Shown here: one piece after another, positions 1-10,268 of the stretch | Layout of the letters: each line of letters starts with the position of its first letter | How positions within the stretch are numbered: position 1 is the stretch's first letter | Assembly (NCBI GenBank): GCA_905183005.1 | Contig: CAJJDO010000167.1 | Span: forward strand, 29,800-93,799 | DNA from: Paramecium pentaurelia | Lineage: Eukaryota; Ciliophora; Oligohymenophorea; Peniculida; Parameciidae | DNA length: 64,000 nucleotides | Reading direction: 5' to 3' | Position numbers and translations under genes: made by a program | The notes under the pieces: generated by a model | The model's input: the letters and a program-made list of their open reading frames with translations, nothing else | Told to the model about the DNA's origin: nothing | Database searches by the model: none

Positions 1-339
1 TATCATGAAACATTTAGAAATTCATATATTCATAACTATTTAAACAAGATGGAATAAAGGTTTAAATAGCTTAAGAAAATTTAATTATAAACAGATTGGA
101 TTTTTCTTAGTAAAGAAAAATAAGAACCTCAATAACTATCTTTTTAAACAATTAAACTCTCATGTAAAATGTTCTATTTCTTCCAAAAAGTCATTGAAGT
201 AATGATGATGTTTCAACTAAAATAGCAGTCATATATTTTAATAAGAATTCAAGAAAGATAATTATACAATAAAATCAATAAAGCTAAGATCTCTTGGATA
301 AAATTTTTATATAAATATCTTAAAGTAATAAAATTCTAT

Positions 340-1470
340 TTTTTCTAGAATCTTTTGACTTATTGAAAACAAAATAATTCTTTGACTACATCTAATTTTT
401 AAGATTTACTCTTGACATAAATATTGCCCGAACTATTTATCATTAACTTAATTTAAGCTAGTATATCTATCTCTAGTGAAGAATGATAATCATTTGAAAA
501 TAAATTCTATTTTTACTTTTACCGCGTTTCCAAATTTATCATTACAATCATCATTAGCATAAAGATTATTCTAACCAACAATTATATCTTTAACAATTGA
601 ATTGACACAATTTTGCCTTGTACTATGATGCATGAAACTCCATTCATTAGGTGTTGCCATTAGTTTAGATCCAATCTTAATTTTCTCCATGTTTTGTAAT
701 ATGTAACCCAAATTCATGAGAACCTTTAGGAATATAATATTCATGTTGATGATCAGAAGGTTCCCTTCATTCCTTCTCTGTAAAATTACCCCAAATCATA
801 TAGTATCTTGGATTAAAATCATCAGAAGAAAGAATTATTCCAGAGCTTTTTGCAAATTATTCTCCAGCAATTCTATGTAATCTATTTTCCCGTTACAATA
901 TTTATATAAAAATTACTATGCAGCTATGATGTTTTATATTTATTATTAAATCTCATCATTGGTTCTTCCCTAAATTAAAAAATTAATTTCAAAAATTTCC
1001 TTTATTACTCATAATATTTCAACTTAATCAATTGGAATTGATAATGAGCTTGATAATTTCTAGTCTTACATAATTTTATCATAATCAAGTTATTTATTTC
1101 TAATCTTGAAAAAGATTAATCTTAAACAAAATTTGTAAAATTAAATCCAATCCAAAAGAATATATTTTACTTGTTTTCAATAACTATATAATTAAATCTC
1201 ATAATAAATATTCTTTTAAAACATAAAGCATCAATTCAGGATTCGAGGTTTCAATATTCTAAATTTAATGAGGAATTGATTTTGTTTTACTAAATCAATA
1301 TAATTTTATGAATAATAATTACTAAAATAGTTGTTTTTAGTATTTCTTTTTAATCCTTAGTAAGAATATTATTATAATCTATTTCATCAATTTCATTTTT
1401 TTAACAAACTTATTTATTAATCATAAAAGGCATAGCAATAAATGCTTATTATTTCTAATTTTATGTTATG
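340..1470 (-). pseudogene. Decayed copy of the PARP-like gene at 16705-18240
   Basis: The minus strand aligns along almost its whole length with the intact PARP-like gene at 16705-18240, but it cannot be translated. Around 850-880 about 20 bases are missing relative to the intact copy, which shifts the frame. Around 1050 about 36 bases are missing. The HGT motif of the intact copy reads HST here (about 620-640). The GIYFS motif is destroyed by small indels followed by an in-frame TGA near 505-515. The start codon is not conserved. Similarity continues into the 3' flank (1-330 resembles 16480-16705), so a larger segment was copied. I infer a dead paralogue; the only alternative, sequencing error, would need several independent errors. 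Confidence 0.75.
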
Positions 1471-1825
1471 ATATATTCTAAGTCCTCCCTTTGGAAAAAA
1501 GAATAGGATTTTGTTTTTATATAAGTCCATAAATATTTTTAAGGGGAGAGAGTCTAAAGTTCTGCACATTTTTAAGAAAGAGATCATCATTGATAAACTA
1601 ATTTGATATTTTTTTCTTTATATTATCATACTAATATTTTTATCTTCTTTGACTCAATAGTGGTGAATCTTCCCAGGTCAAAAGGGATTCAGTCTTGGGT
1701 GCATCAAGCCCTAATGCGATTAGGGATATTACTATCAAACAAAGAGAAAAAAGAAATAGTTTGAAGGGCAAGGAATTGCCCCTGTAGTCTAGATCTGGAT
1801 TAATTATCTTATATTTTGTTCTCAA
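1421..1825 (-). CDS. Possible small membrane protein (134 codons in ciliate code)
   Basis: In the ciliate code this ORF runs from ATG at 1825 to TGA at 1421-1423. The first 61 residues precede any TAA. They include one clear hydrophobic segment (about residues 22-38, FKLFLFSLCLIVISLIALG) after a polar N-terminus, and they lie in a locally GC-richer patch, which in this genome usually means coding. The rest is Lys/Asn-rich and overlaps the 5' end of the dead PARP-like copy in another frame. It may be a one-pass membrane protein, or only the first exon of one. I do not recognise it. Confidence 0.3.
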
Positions 1826-1842
1826 GTATCTCTTAGTTAAAG

Positions 1843-2289
1843 ATGCTGGAAAGTTTGGAATGGAAAAGGCTTTCTGAAGTAAATTGTTGTAGTAAAAAAT
1901 TAAAAGTTTTAATTAATTCTGATGATTGTAAAAATATATTTGTGTATGGTTTAATAATAATAAAAATTTTTTTTAGTAATAATCACTTTTATTTTTATTC
2001 AATGAAGTCGCTCCCTACTAAATTAATAATATTAGATAATCGAATTTCTATTTATGTAGTTTTAGTTATATCATCTTTCTTTTATTTAATCAATTCTTAT
2101 ACACCATTGATTATTTTATTATGGCATAATGTATTATGTTATTTACATTTTCTTAATGGCTATAGAAGCAATTCTTTAATATTATTTAGAATAGTAAAAT
2201 ATTAAGTAGTATACTTTATCGTTTTTATTTTAATTTACTATATATCAAATTTTATTCTCTTAAATTAATTTATTGTTTCATTCTTATGA
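1843..2289 (+). CDS. Weak ORF, hydrophobic C-terminal half
   Basis: This ORF reads 148 codons from ATG 1843 to TGA 2287-2289 if TAA is Gln. The second half is mostly Ile, Leu, Phe and Tyr. No motif is recognisable and composition drifts to background AT-rich values after about 1900. It starts 17 bp from, and diverges from, the 1421-1825 ORF. A chance ORF or a fragment is as likely as a gene. Confidence 0.2.
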
Positions 2290-3424
2290 AAATTATTAGA
2301 ATTAATTTAATACTAATTCTTAATATCAATCTGAAGTTATTTATTTCAATTCACAAATTAACATCATTTATTCTTTTTTATAAAAAGTTTTTATAATTGG
2401 AAACCAATTTTAGAAAATATGTTTTGTATCATAATTATTAATTTTTTGGAATTTATTGAATTAGTAAGGTAAATATTTCAATCATTAATTTAATACATTT
2501 AATAAAGATTTTATAGATGCTTAAGTAACGGTTAATAGCTATAAGCTTTACCTTTTATTAAATTGAAATATCATCTTCTCAGTCTTTAATTTTCATTTTG
2601 AATAATTGGTAATTAATAATCATTTTTAACTCACTACTTATATATCATCAATTAAATTCATATGAATTTATGTTTAGTGATGTATGCTTTATCATCTGTA
2701 TATAGAAAGATTTACAAGATATATTAAGATTTATTTCATTTCAATTTCTTTATTATTAAAAATCTGTAAATAGTAAATAAAAAAGAGATATACGACTACC
2801 TTATGGTACTCCAATTTAGAAAGAATAGTTGATGTTTTTATAATTGATAAATTCGCTACTCATTAATAAAATGTAAAATTCTACCTCTTTTTAGGTTACA
2901 ATTATTTTTATTGATATAATTTAATTCTTTTTAGAAATTATTTTAGCAAAAATCACTAGTTTTTGAAAATCTAAATTCTAACACATTTAAATAATCGGCT
3001 TTATATTTTCTAATTGGTCTAAACTAGTGTTTAAGAGGTATTAAAAATCAAAAGTATAAAATCAAATCATCAATTAGAATTTTATTGCTACTCATCTTTT
3101 ACTTCATATAATTAAATTCTTTCTTTGATATGTTTATTTAATTTAGGTATTACTAAGGTTGATTTAACATTCTGGTATAATCTTATAAGCATTAGGTTTT
3201 TATTAGACTAATTTCATGGAAATATCTTTCTAGTCAATTTCATTACAATATTACGAATAAGGGCAGTATATTTTCATTTTATAACGTTCTAATTAAGAAT
3301 AAACTACTTTTCATTTATTCTCTCTACATTTTATTATATGATATGAAATTTATTCGGATTATATAAGGCTTATAATTATTTAAGAATTTTTCCTATGCAT
3401 CTTTTAGAATTTTCTAATTCCTAT
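2290..3424. other. No gene seen
   Basis: Very AT-rich sequence with frequent TGA on both strands in all frames. I see no conserved motif, RNA gene or long repeat here. Confidence 0.5.
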
Positions 3425-3690
3425 TTCTATTTGAGTCTCAAATCAAGACTAAGGTTTTCAGGTGCCAAGTAATCAGGTCCCCTTCAGGAGATACTTCTTG
3501 TGCATTGGAAGGAAATTATTAATTCTCTTTCATACTCTACATTTGAGAACATTGGGTGCCTTTAATTCACACAATCATCTAGGGTAATTATAAATGGAAT
3601 CAAAAAATGCTGAGAAGTTTGGCCAAACTTAAATTGACTGCACAGATAAAAAGTTTGCTAAAAATGTTTTAATTGCCTCTTAGTTTATTT
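3425..3690 (-). pseudogene. Relic of an AGC-type Ser/Thr protein kinase
   Basis: The minus strand retains the order of kinase motifs with damage between them. Around 3660-3683 is a stretch resembling a catalytic loop (RGNQNIF, compare RDLKPEN). Around 3610-3640 the DFGLAKLLS-like stretch reads NLSLAKLLS. At 3459-3482 is GPDYLAPE, matching the GTPDYLAPE activation-segment signature of AGC kinases. Between these lies an in-frame TGA, and GT-PDYLAPE needs a shift of reading frame. DFG and HRD are both lost, so it cannot encode an active kinase. I infer a dead fragment whose N-lobe and C-terminus are gone. Confidence 0.6.
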
Positions 3691-3940
3691 TTTATTGCAT
3701 CCACATATAAAAAGATAAAAATAATCATAATTTATTTTCAATTTTTTCATATATTTATTTCTCCCATCTATATGAATTTATTTATACTTTTTATAGCCAT
3801 ATTTAGATAAATCTATTTCTTTCTAAATAAAATAATTATGTAGTCTTTTAAATTTACAGTTCATAATGAAAGTGTTTTGATAATTAAAATATGAATATAT
3901 GAAACTGTGTTATTTTTTATCATTTATTGCATATATTTAA

Positions 3941-4595
3941 TCAAAAAATTAAGCATTTTTCTTTTTCCTGATTTGATCCTTTTTGATTTTTACTTGAAGT
4001 ATTTTCTGATTTTTAACCTTTAACTTAAAGGACTTTTTTTATCGCTTAGTCAAAGACCTCTTTTATACCTTCTTATGTTTATGATGAACATTCCAGATAT
4101 TAATATTGCAATTAATCAATTTTAGATTTTGCCTAATAATTAATTAAATTTAATATACTGCTTCATATTAGACATGGCTTGGATTTGACAAATTTCTTTA
4201 ATCTTTGTTATTTCCAACAAAAATTTTTGGTACATTTTTTAATTCAGGAACATCTACATCTTAATACCATTTAGTAACTGCATTTTAGAAACTCTATTCA
4301 TCAATAATAGAGAAGACTATCAAAAAGACATCAGCTTAACCGTAACTTAATATTCTTAGCCTATTATATGTTTCTTATCCAGCAGTATCCCATAAACTTA
4401 AATTAATCTTTTTTCCATCAACAACTGTTGTAATTGTGTAATTTTCAAAGACCTTAGGAATGAAATCTTGAGAAATCTAATCTTTTATATAACTAGTCTT
4501 GCTTAAGTAAATACCTCAAAAGTATGTCAACTTTTCCAACATTGGCATCACCAAGAACAATTAATTTAATTGGAATAGGGTTCTATTCTGACATT
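3941..4595 (-). CDS. Atypical Rho-family small GTPase, prenylated
   Basis: A 206-aa protein starting at ATG 4595, with one 34-nt intron (4498-4531, GT...AG) inside the P-loop codons, and TGA at 3941. Seen: P-loop GDANVGK-TS (15-23), effector region DFIPKVFENY (32-41), WDTAGQE (57-63), LRILSY, ECSS near the end, and a C-terminal CLIF CAAX box after a basic/polar tail. VFENY, WDTAGQE-Y-RLR and YLECS place it in the Rho/Rac branch rather than Rab or Ras. It should be membrane-attached by prenylation and act on actin or membrane traffic. Three key positions are unusual: the Gly equivalent to Rac G12 is Ala17, the switch I Thr (Rac T35) is Lys36, and the TKxD guanine motif is NNKD. Atypical nucleotide cycling is inferred. 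Confidence 0.85.
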
Positions 4596-5968
4596 ATACA
4601 CAATTTATTTATAATTAATCAAATTGCATGGAAAGTTTAAGTAATTCAAAAATTAGCACTAAATTTAATACAAAGAAAATAATTATTAAAATAATAATAA
4701 AGAATAGATACATAAGAAATTCTTGTGTGAATCAATTTCAATTAACTTTTTTTGATATTCCTTTCTTGATTTATTAATCTATTGTAGTTGGAGTTTAGGT
4801 ATAAGGCAATTAAGATTTTTATAATTAATGAGTTTATGATGGGGATATTTATATCCAGATTTATGATATCACAATGGCAAATATATCAAGTAGTTGAAAC
4901 ACTTTTTTTCATCTAAATTAATATTGATTATGTAAATATTTGATAATACAAATGATATACAAAAAATATCTATGAAATACACTAATGTAATTTGAAATCA
5001 GTATTTCATTTGGATTTCTAATTGTAAAAAACAATTTTCTAAGAAAGTCCTATTGGTCACAACAACAATTATTCATTTTTATAGAGAGAATCTTATTTAG
5101 TTTATAAAATGGAGGTATATATTGTATTTAATTATATTTTATATAAAAATTAACACAATACTTTATTACTTCTAAACTATAAAATATAGTATTCTAAGAA
5201 TCTAAAATATATTTATAATTTATGATGTGTTCATATTTTATAATTATTTGAAATGAATTTGAAAGAAAAATCATGGGGATTTTTAAATTATCTACATATT
5301 AAATTCTTTATTATCTATTCTGCTATTCAGTAGAATCTAATAATTAAAAATATTCACTTATTTAAAGGTACCTTATGAGTATTTTTGTTGAGATATTAAA
5401 TTATTGAATATATTTTCAACTGATTAATATCCTATTATTTACTATTTCAAACATCTATTATTTAAGCTCAATGAATTATCAATGCGCAGTCAATATGTTC
5501 TTGTTTAAGAGTTATCAAAGTGAAATAGAGGATGGTCTCTGTGATCAATTTGGTCTCTAGAGTAGATTTATGCTATATAGTAATGCTATATAGTAATATT
5601 GTTCAAGCTAGAAATTTTGAAATTCTGATACCTAATGAATATGAATTGACTACAAAAAGAATCAAATTTTACGCAAAAAATGTCTTGATTTGCAAACAAA
5701 AAAGATACACAAATATGTATATTTATAGATTCTTGATATTGATCCTATTTTTTAATATTAATGCCTGTTAAATTTTATGAGAATTTCTGGCACTATATTA
5801 AATTTAGAGTATTGACAACCAGCAAGAAAATAACCTTAATCATAAAACTATCAGATTGAGAAGCCCTTTATGATTAATAAATAAGGGAAACTTGGTTTCT
5901 ACAAAGAAGTAAAGTAATTTAATTGAGTCTAATTTAAATTTTTATAAATCAATTAATTTTAACAATCT
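4596..5968. other. Gene-poor stretch; one weak ORF at 5532-5780
   Basis: No convincing gene. An ORF at 5532-5780 (+, 82 codons to TGA) begins in a slightly GC-richer patch but has no motif and no partner exon I could join. The rest has TGA in every frame at short spacing. Confidence 0.4.
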
Positions 5969-6290
5969 TCAAATTAATTAAATTATAAATATCAATTAAT
6001 TTTAGAATAGTCCTAATTCTTTAAGAACGGCCTTCAGACTGTCATGCATCTTGCAAAGAGATTGTCCAACACAAAATGATTGCTTTTCCTGTTTTAAATC
6101 ATCAAATAGAAGATATTTACCTGAATTTGAGTAGTTTGTATAAATTGTTAAATCACAGATCTTGATATTAAATATCCACATCCATTAGAAAAGGAATAAA
6201 GTTTTCTTAGGTTATTGAAATATTGAATAATTTTAAAGGAACTTTTAATGATTATTTTAATTGAAAATAATTGATACTTCTCCAGAAAAC
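5969..6290 (-). CDS. Possible gene fragment, unrecognised
   Basis: The minus strand has an open frame of about 100 codons ending at TGA 5969-5971. The middle (about 6010-6130) is locally GC-richer and has coding-like composition: GKYLLFDDLKQEKQSFC, then SLCKMHDSLKAVLKELG. I could not find a start or upstream exons. It could be the last exon of a gene or a relic like its neighbours. No family is recognised. Confidence 0.25.
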
Positions 6291-7500
6291 ATTTAAAAGT
6301 CTAATGAACCACCACAAACTTATTGTATACAACTTTATTAGTGAAATTTCGAGGAATAAATTATACACTATTTTCAAAATGATTAAACAACAAATACAAA
6401 AAACTTAAAATAGGTATTCGAAATTAATATTTAATAATCTTGCAAAAATAAATTTCTAGAAAAAAGGTATTATTTTAAAATAATAATAATTTATTAATAA
6501 TTGTTGCTCAAAATATAAAATTTTTGTTAAATAAACTATCATTGTAACCCAATTTCAATAAAATCACTTTACTATGTTCCAAAAATATTAAATCTTTTTT
6601 ATTTTCTTGTATTCCTCTCATTCACATAGGTTTTTATGCAGATTAATACTTATATCAAAAATAATTTAACAAGCAAACTTTTTCTTCAATTTTCCTATTT
6701 ATTACTCATCATATCATAATCTCCTTTATAAATAATTACATTTTAAATATTGTTGTTAATATCAAATATTTAACATTTTATAAAATTAAAGAGTACAAAA
6801 GAATAATTTTCATCTAAATCATCAAAATAAACCTAAAAAATTTAATTGTAATATTTTATTTCCAAAACCTTAATACTCTTTTAAAAAGTCAAGATTATTT
6901 TTTTTAATATATTGCCTTTGATAGAAGGTCTCATTATAACTATAAAGGAAAATACCACAGATTAAAAAAGCTATGATGAAAAAATTAAGCAACTAGTACA
7001 TAAAGTCATCTTAAGTTTTTTAGAATCTCTCTGTCCTTAATCTCTCCCGTATACTTTTTATCGGGTCAAATGAGAATGTTAATATCGTACAAGAAGAGTG
7101 AATACCCTGAAGATTAGGAAAATCATTTGATAAATTTATATGTAAATGAATGATCATGGATTTAAAAAAATTTGAGGTAAGCATTAAGTTAGATCCAATT
7201 CATTACATTTAAGATAATTTGTATGAATCTTAGAAAACTAGTTTTAATTTGATGTTTGACTTAATAATACTAATAAAAGTATTATTAATAATTTATTATC
7301 AATAATTAACTATGTGTGATGTATAAAAATATTTTTTGAAATTTAATACTACATATGAAAAATGCTGAATTTTGAGTAAATTTTTTTGTAAATGAAGGCA
7401 TCTGAGCCTATTATACCAAAATCTTGTATTTTAAATTACTTGAGACTAAATCTGTCCTATAAAGCTGAAAAAGTTTTAAATAATTTTTATTATTATTTTT
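6291..7500. other. No gene seen
   Basis: AT-rich spacer. The patch at 7020-7130 is a little GC-richer, but it has TGA in all frames and no recognisable protein or RNA signature. Confidence 0.4.
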
Positions 7501-8474
7501 ATGAACACAATTGATATTTTAGAATATGGACTTAAGGCTCTAGGTATGGCTGTATAAAAATCAAGAATGGATGTAAGGATGGGTGTTTCCATAATGATAA
7601 AAATTATATTTTTTGCATTATGGTTTTTATAAAGTGGAGATAGTAAATATATGGGAGGGCACTTTGCCACAACATTGATAACATGGGTTGTTTTCCATGT
7701 GTATATTATTTTTATTGAACTATCCTATATCGTTGAAGGTGCAAATATAATAAAGATGAGGAAGTAATCTTACAAAATTATAGATTCTGTATAATCAGGA
7801 ATTCTAATAATTTATTTCAGTGTTTAAGTTTACCAATATTAAATATAAACAGCTTTTAATATGATCACACTAATTTCATTGTTTATTGATATTGCACTAA
7901 ATTTTGATTAATTATTAAAATTTATAGAAAAAGAAAAGCTATTTCTTCAAAAATAATAATATAAAAAAAGTCAAATTTTAATTTTAAATTTCAATTATTA
8001 TTTTAGTTTAAAATTAAAAATAAATATTAATTCTCAATAGACAACTCAGATGATAATGAAGAAGTTATTGTAACAGGTGGAGAGATTACATTTTATATTT
8101 CAATAATGATAGGAGGAGGATTAGGTCTGTTTGTTGTAATTATAATGCTTTCTGAGTTATAAAATAAACCTGAACTAGAAGCTTTTCCTTTTTATGTATG
8201 GTCTCTTTATCTTTGTATGATTGGTGAAGGAATTTTTATTATTTTTGTTATGTATTTCTTAATCCCTCAGGCTAAAACACCTAGAACAGATCAAATTGAC
8301 ACTACTAAGAGTTTCTGTGGGTGTTCTCCAAGTAAACATTTTCTGTGCCTTATGTATGGAATATGCATAGGACTTTTTAGCTTATATTATGCATTTTTTT
8401 TAGGCATTTATGGATTATATAAATTCATATTTAAAGTGCTTGAGTGTATTGGTTGGTTACATAAAAATTCATAA
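7501..8474 (+). CDS. Multi-pass membrane protein, unknown family
   Basis: ATG 7501, exon 1 to 8005, a 35-nt intron 8006-8040 (GTTTAA...ATAG), exon 2 to TGA 8472-8474; 312 aa. Seven or so hydrophobic segments: around residues 30-45, 55-80, 100-115 and 120-140 in exon 1, then three in exon 2, including one with GGGLGLF and a last very aromatic one. A Thr/Cys-containing loop with CGCSPSKH separates the last two. The loop before exon 2 is acidic (SDDNEE). I do not recognise the family. The intron is the least certain part, since its donor is GTT rather than GTA, but it is the only one that joins the two open frames. Neither neighbouring region has a supported gene on this strand. Confidence 0.7.
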
Positions 8475-8984
8475 TCACAAGTACATCCAGCGAGATGAAA
8501 ATTGAAAAATATATTTATCTCATTAAAAATTTATTCTAACATATTATTTAGTTTATCATTTTCAATCTTTTTTTTTTTAATTTTAATTAGAAATTATTTT
8601 TAAACTATAAAACTCTATCCAAAATTTGTAATGTTGGATTTCTCATTTTATAAGCATGACACATCTCATTAAAATAAGTAAAAGATATCCAAGATTACTC
8701 TATTTCATCATATTATTTTCTATTTTCGAATAATAATCAAAAAAATATAATATATATAAAATCTTTTAATTCTCTATTGAACATTAGCAAGCCTATTTTA
8801 TCCTATTTTTTTTTACAAGGAAGAAGCAGGCTAATGTATAGGATACTTTTGATGAAAAAAATATAAAATGTGAATGTCCTTAGTTGGAATAGAAATTATT
8901 AAGACTTATTTAAAATATTTATTAGGATAAATAATACTTATAGAATAGTGAAATAACTTACCCACCACAATATTAATTAAAGTT
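8475..8984. other. No gene seen
   Basis: AT-rich spacer with poly-T and poly-A runs and no open frame of note. Confidence 0.4.
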
Positions 8985-9345
8985 AATGATTTAGAATAAT
9001 CAACTATTATGTTCCTTGAACATGTTCATGTATGATTATATTTATAATGGTTCTTTGAGTAAGTTTGTTTATATCTTCATACTAGTTTTCTATTATTTTA
9101 TTAATCTAATAAGAGAGTAATTACAGGAATATTAAATTTCAATAATTTAGATTAATCAATAATCTCTATATTCTACAGTAACTAAGATAATTCATATATA
9201 TAAAATAGTTATTGCAATACATTTTAGATAATAAAATACATTCAGTAAGAATTGGAATCAAAGTGAAATTGAATCAATTAAATCTCTATATAATTAATTA
9301 TCATACTTACTCTCTTCACTAATGAAATCTATATTCAAAATTAAA
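8985..9345 (+). pseudogene. Broken copy of the 225-aa membrane protein gene at 19882-20559
   Basis: About 300 bp align with the middle and end of the intact ORF at 19882-20559 (shared stretches such as 9168-9185 and 20315-20332, and the block up to TTAATTATCATACTTA). In the copy the hydrophobic stretch reads IIFIMVL followed by TGA at the place where the intact gene has TAA (Gln), so a single TAA-to-TGA change makes a stop. Further indels follow, and the N-terminal third is not recognisable. I infer a dead paralogue. Confidence 0.65.
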
Positions 9346-10268
9346 CTTTAAAATAAGTACTAAGATAAGAAGACAAACAAAAACCGAATGAGAAGAGAGC
9401 TATTTAATTCCATTTAAGAAGCCAGCGAAAATAAATGAATTTAAAATGAATATATGTGTGTTAATATTGATATATATATATATATAAATTACTTTAAAAT
9501 AATGTAATACTTCTAATAGTAATATTGAATTATCCCAGATGTATCATAATATTGACTCCATTTATTATTTACAAATAGAGAGTAAATTAATTGAATAAAC
9601 CTATTTATATTTATGCAAAGATAATATTGAAACATACTAAATTTAACGGTAGAACTTTTTAAACCACTAATAATGAGTTCTGAATAATATGTTACTATAT
9701 AATACAATTAATTAAGTTTTAATGCCCTTTAAATAATGACATTTTATTATTAAAAAAATATTTTATATCCTTATGTTTAAATTAAAAACTTTGATTTTCT
9801 ATTGTAGTTCATAAACATTAGATCAATTTATAGCAAATGTATATAGCTTAATTATTTTTGGCAATTATCGGATATATTTCAGAATTAATTTCTCACGGTC
9901 GCTCACTATTTTAATTAAATCACTTTGAAGATATAAGAACTTTTCGTTTCTAAATCGTTAAAATTTGATAAATTAATTAATTTATTTTATTAGGACTATT
10001 TTTCAAATATTCTGAAATTTTCTAATAAAGGCAAATATTGAATTTTATTTTTATGAGTTTATTTTTATATTTAAGTGCTCCGCTTTTGCACCTGATTATA
10101 TTAAATTTTCTTAAAAATCTAATCGCTATTTTTTGTTTAATATATTGAAGAATTCATTTAAAGTTAAACAATGTTTCCTAGCTATTCTATATTTTAACAT
10201 TGATTTTCATAAAGAAGTATAAAAAGGAAATACAAATAAAATAGGATTCATATGATATATTTAATTAT
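9346..10268. other. No gene seen; (TA)n run
   Basis: AT-rich spacer containing a TA dinucleotide run around 9469-9486. An ORF at 9513-9707 on the minus strand is hydrophobic but featureless and looks like chance. Confidence 0.4.
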
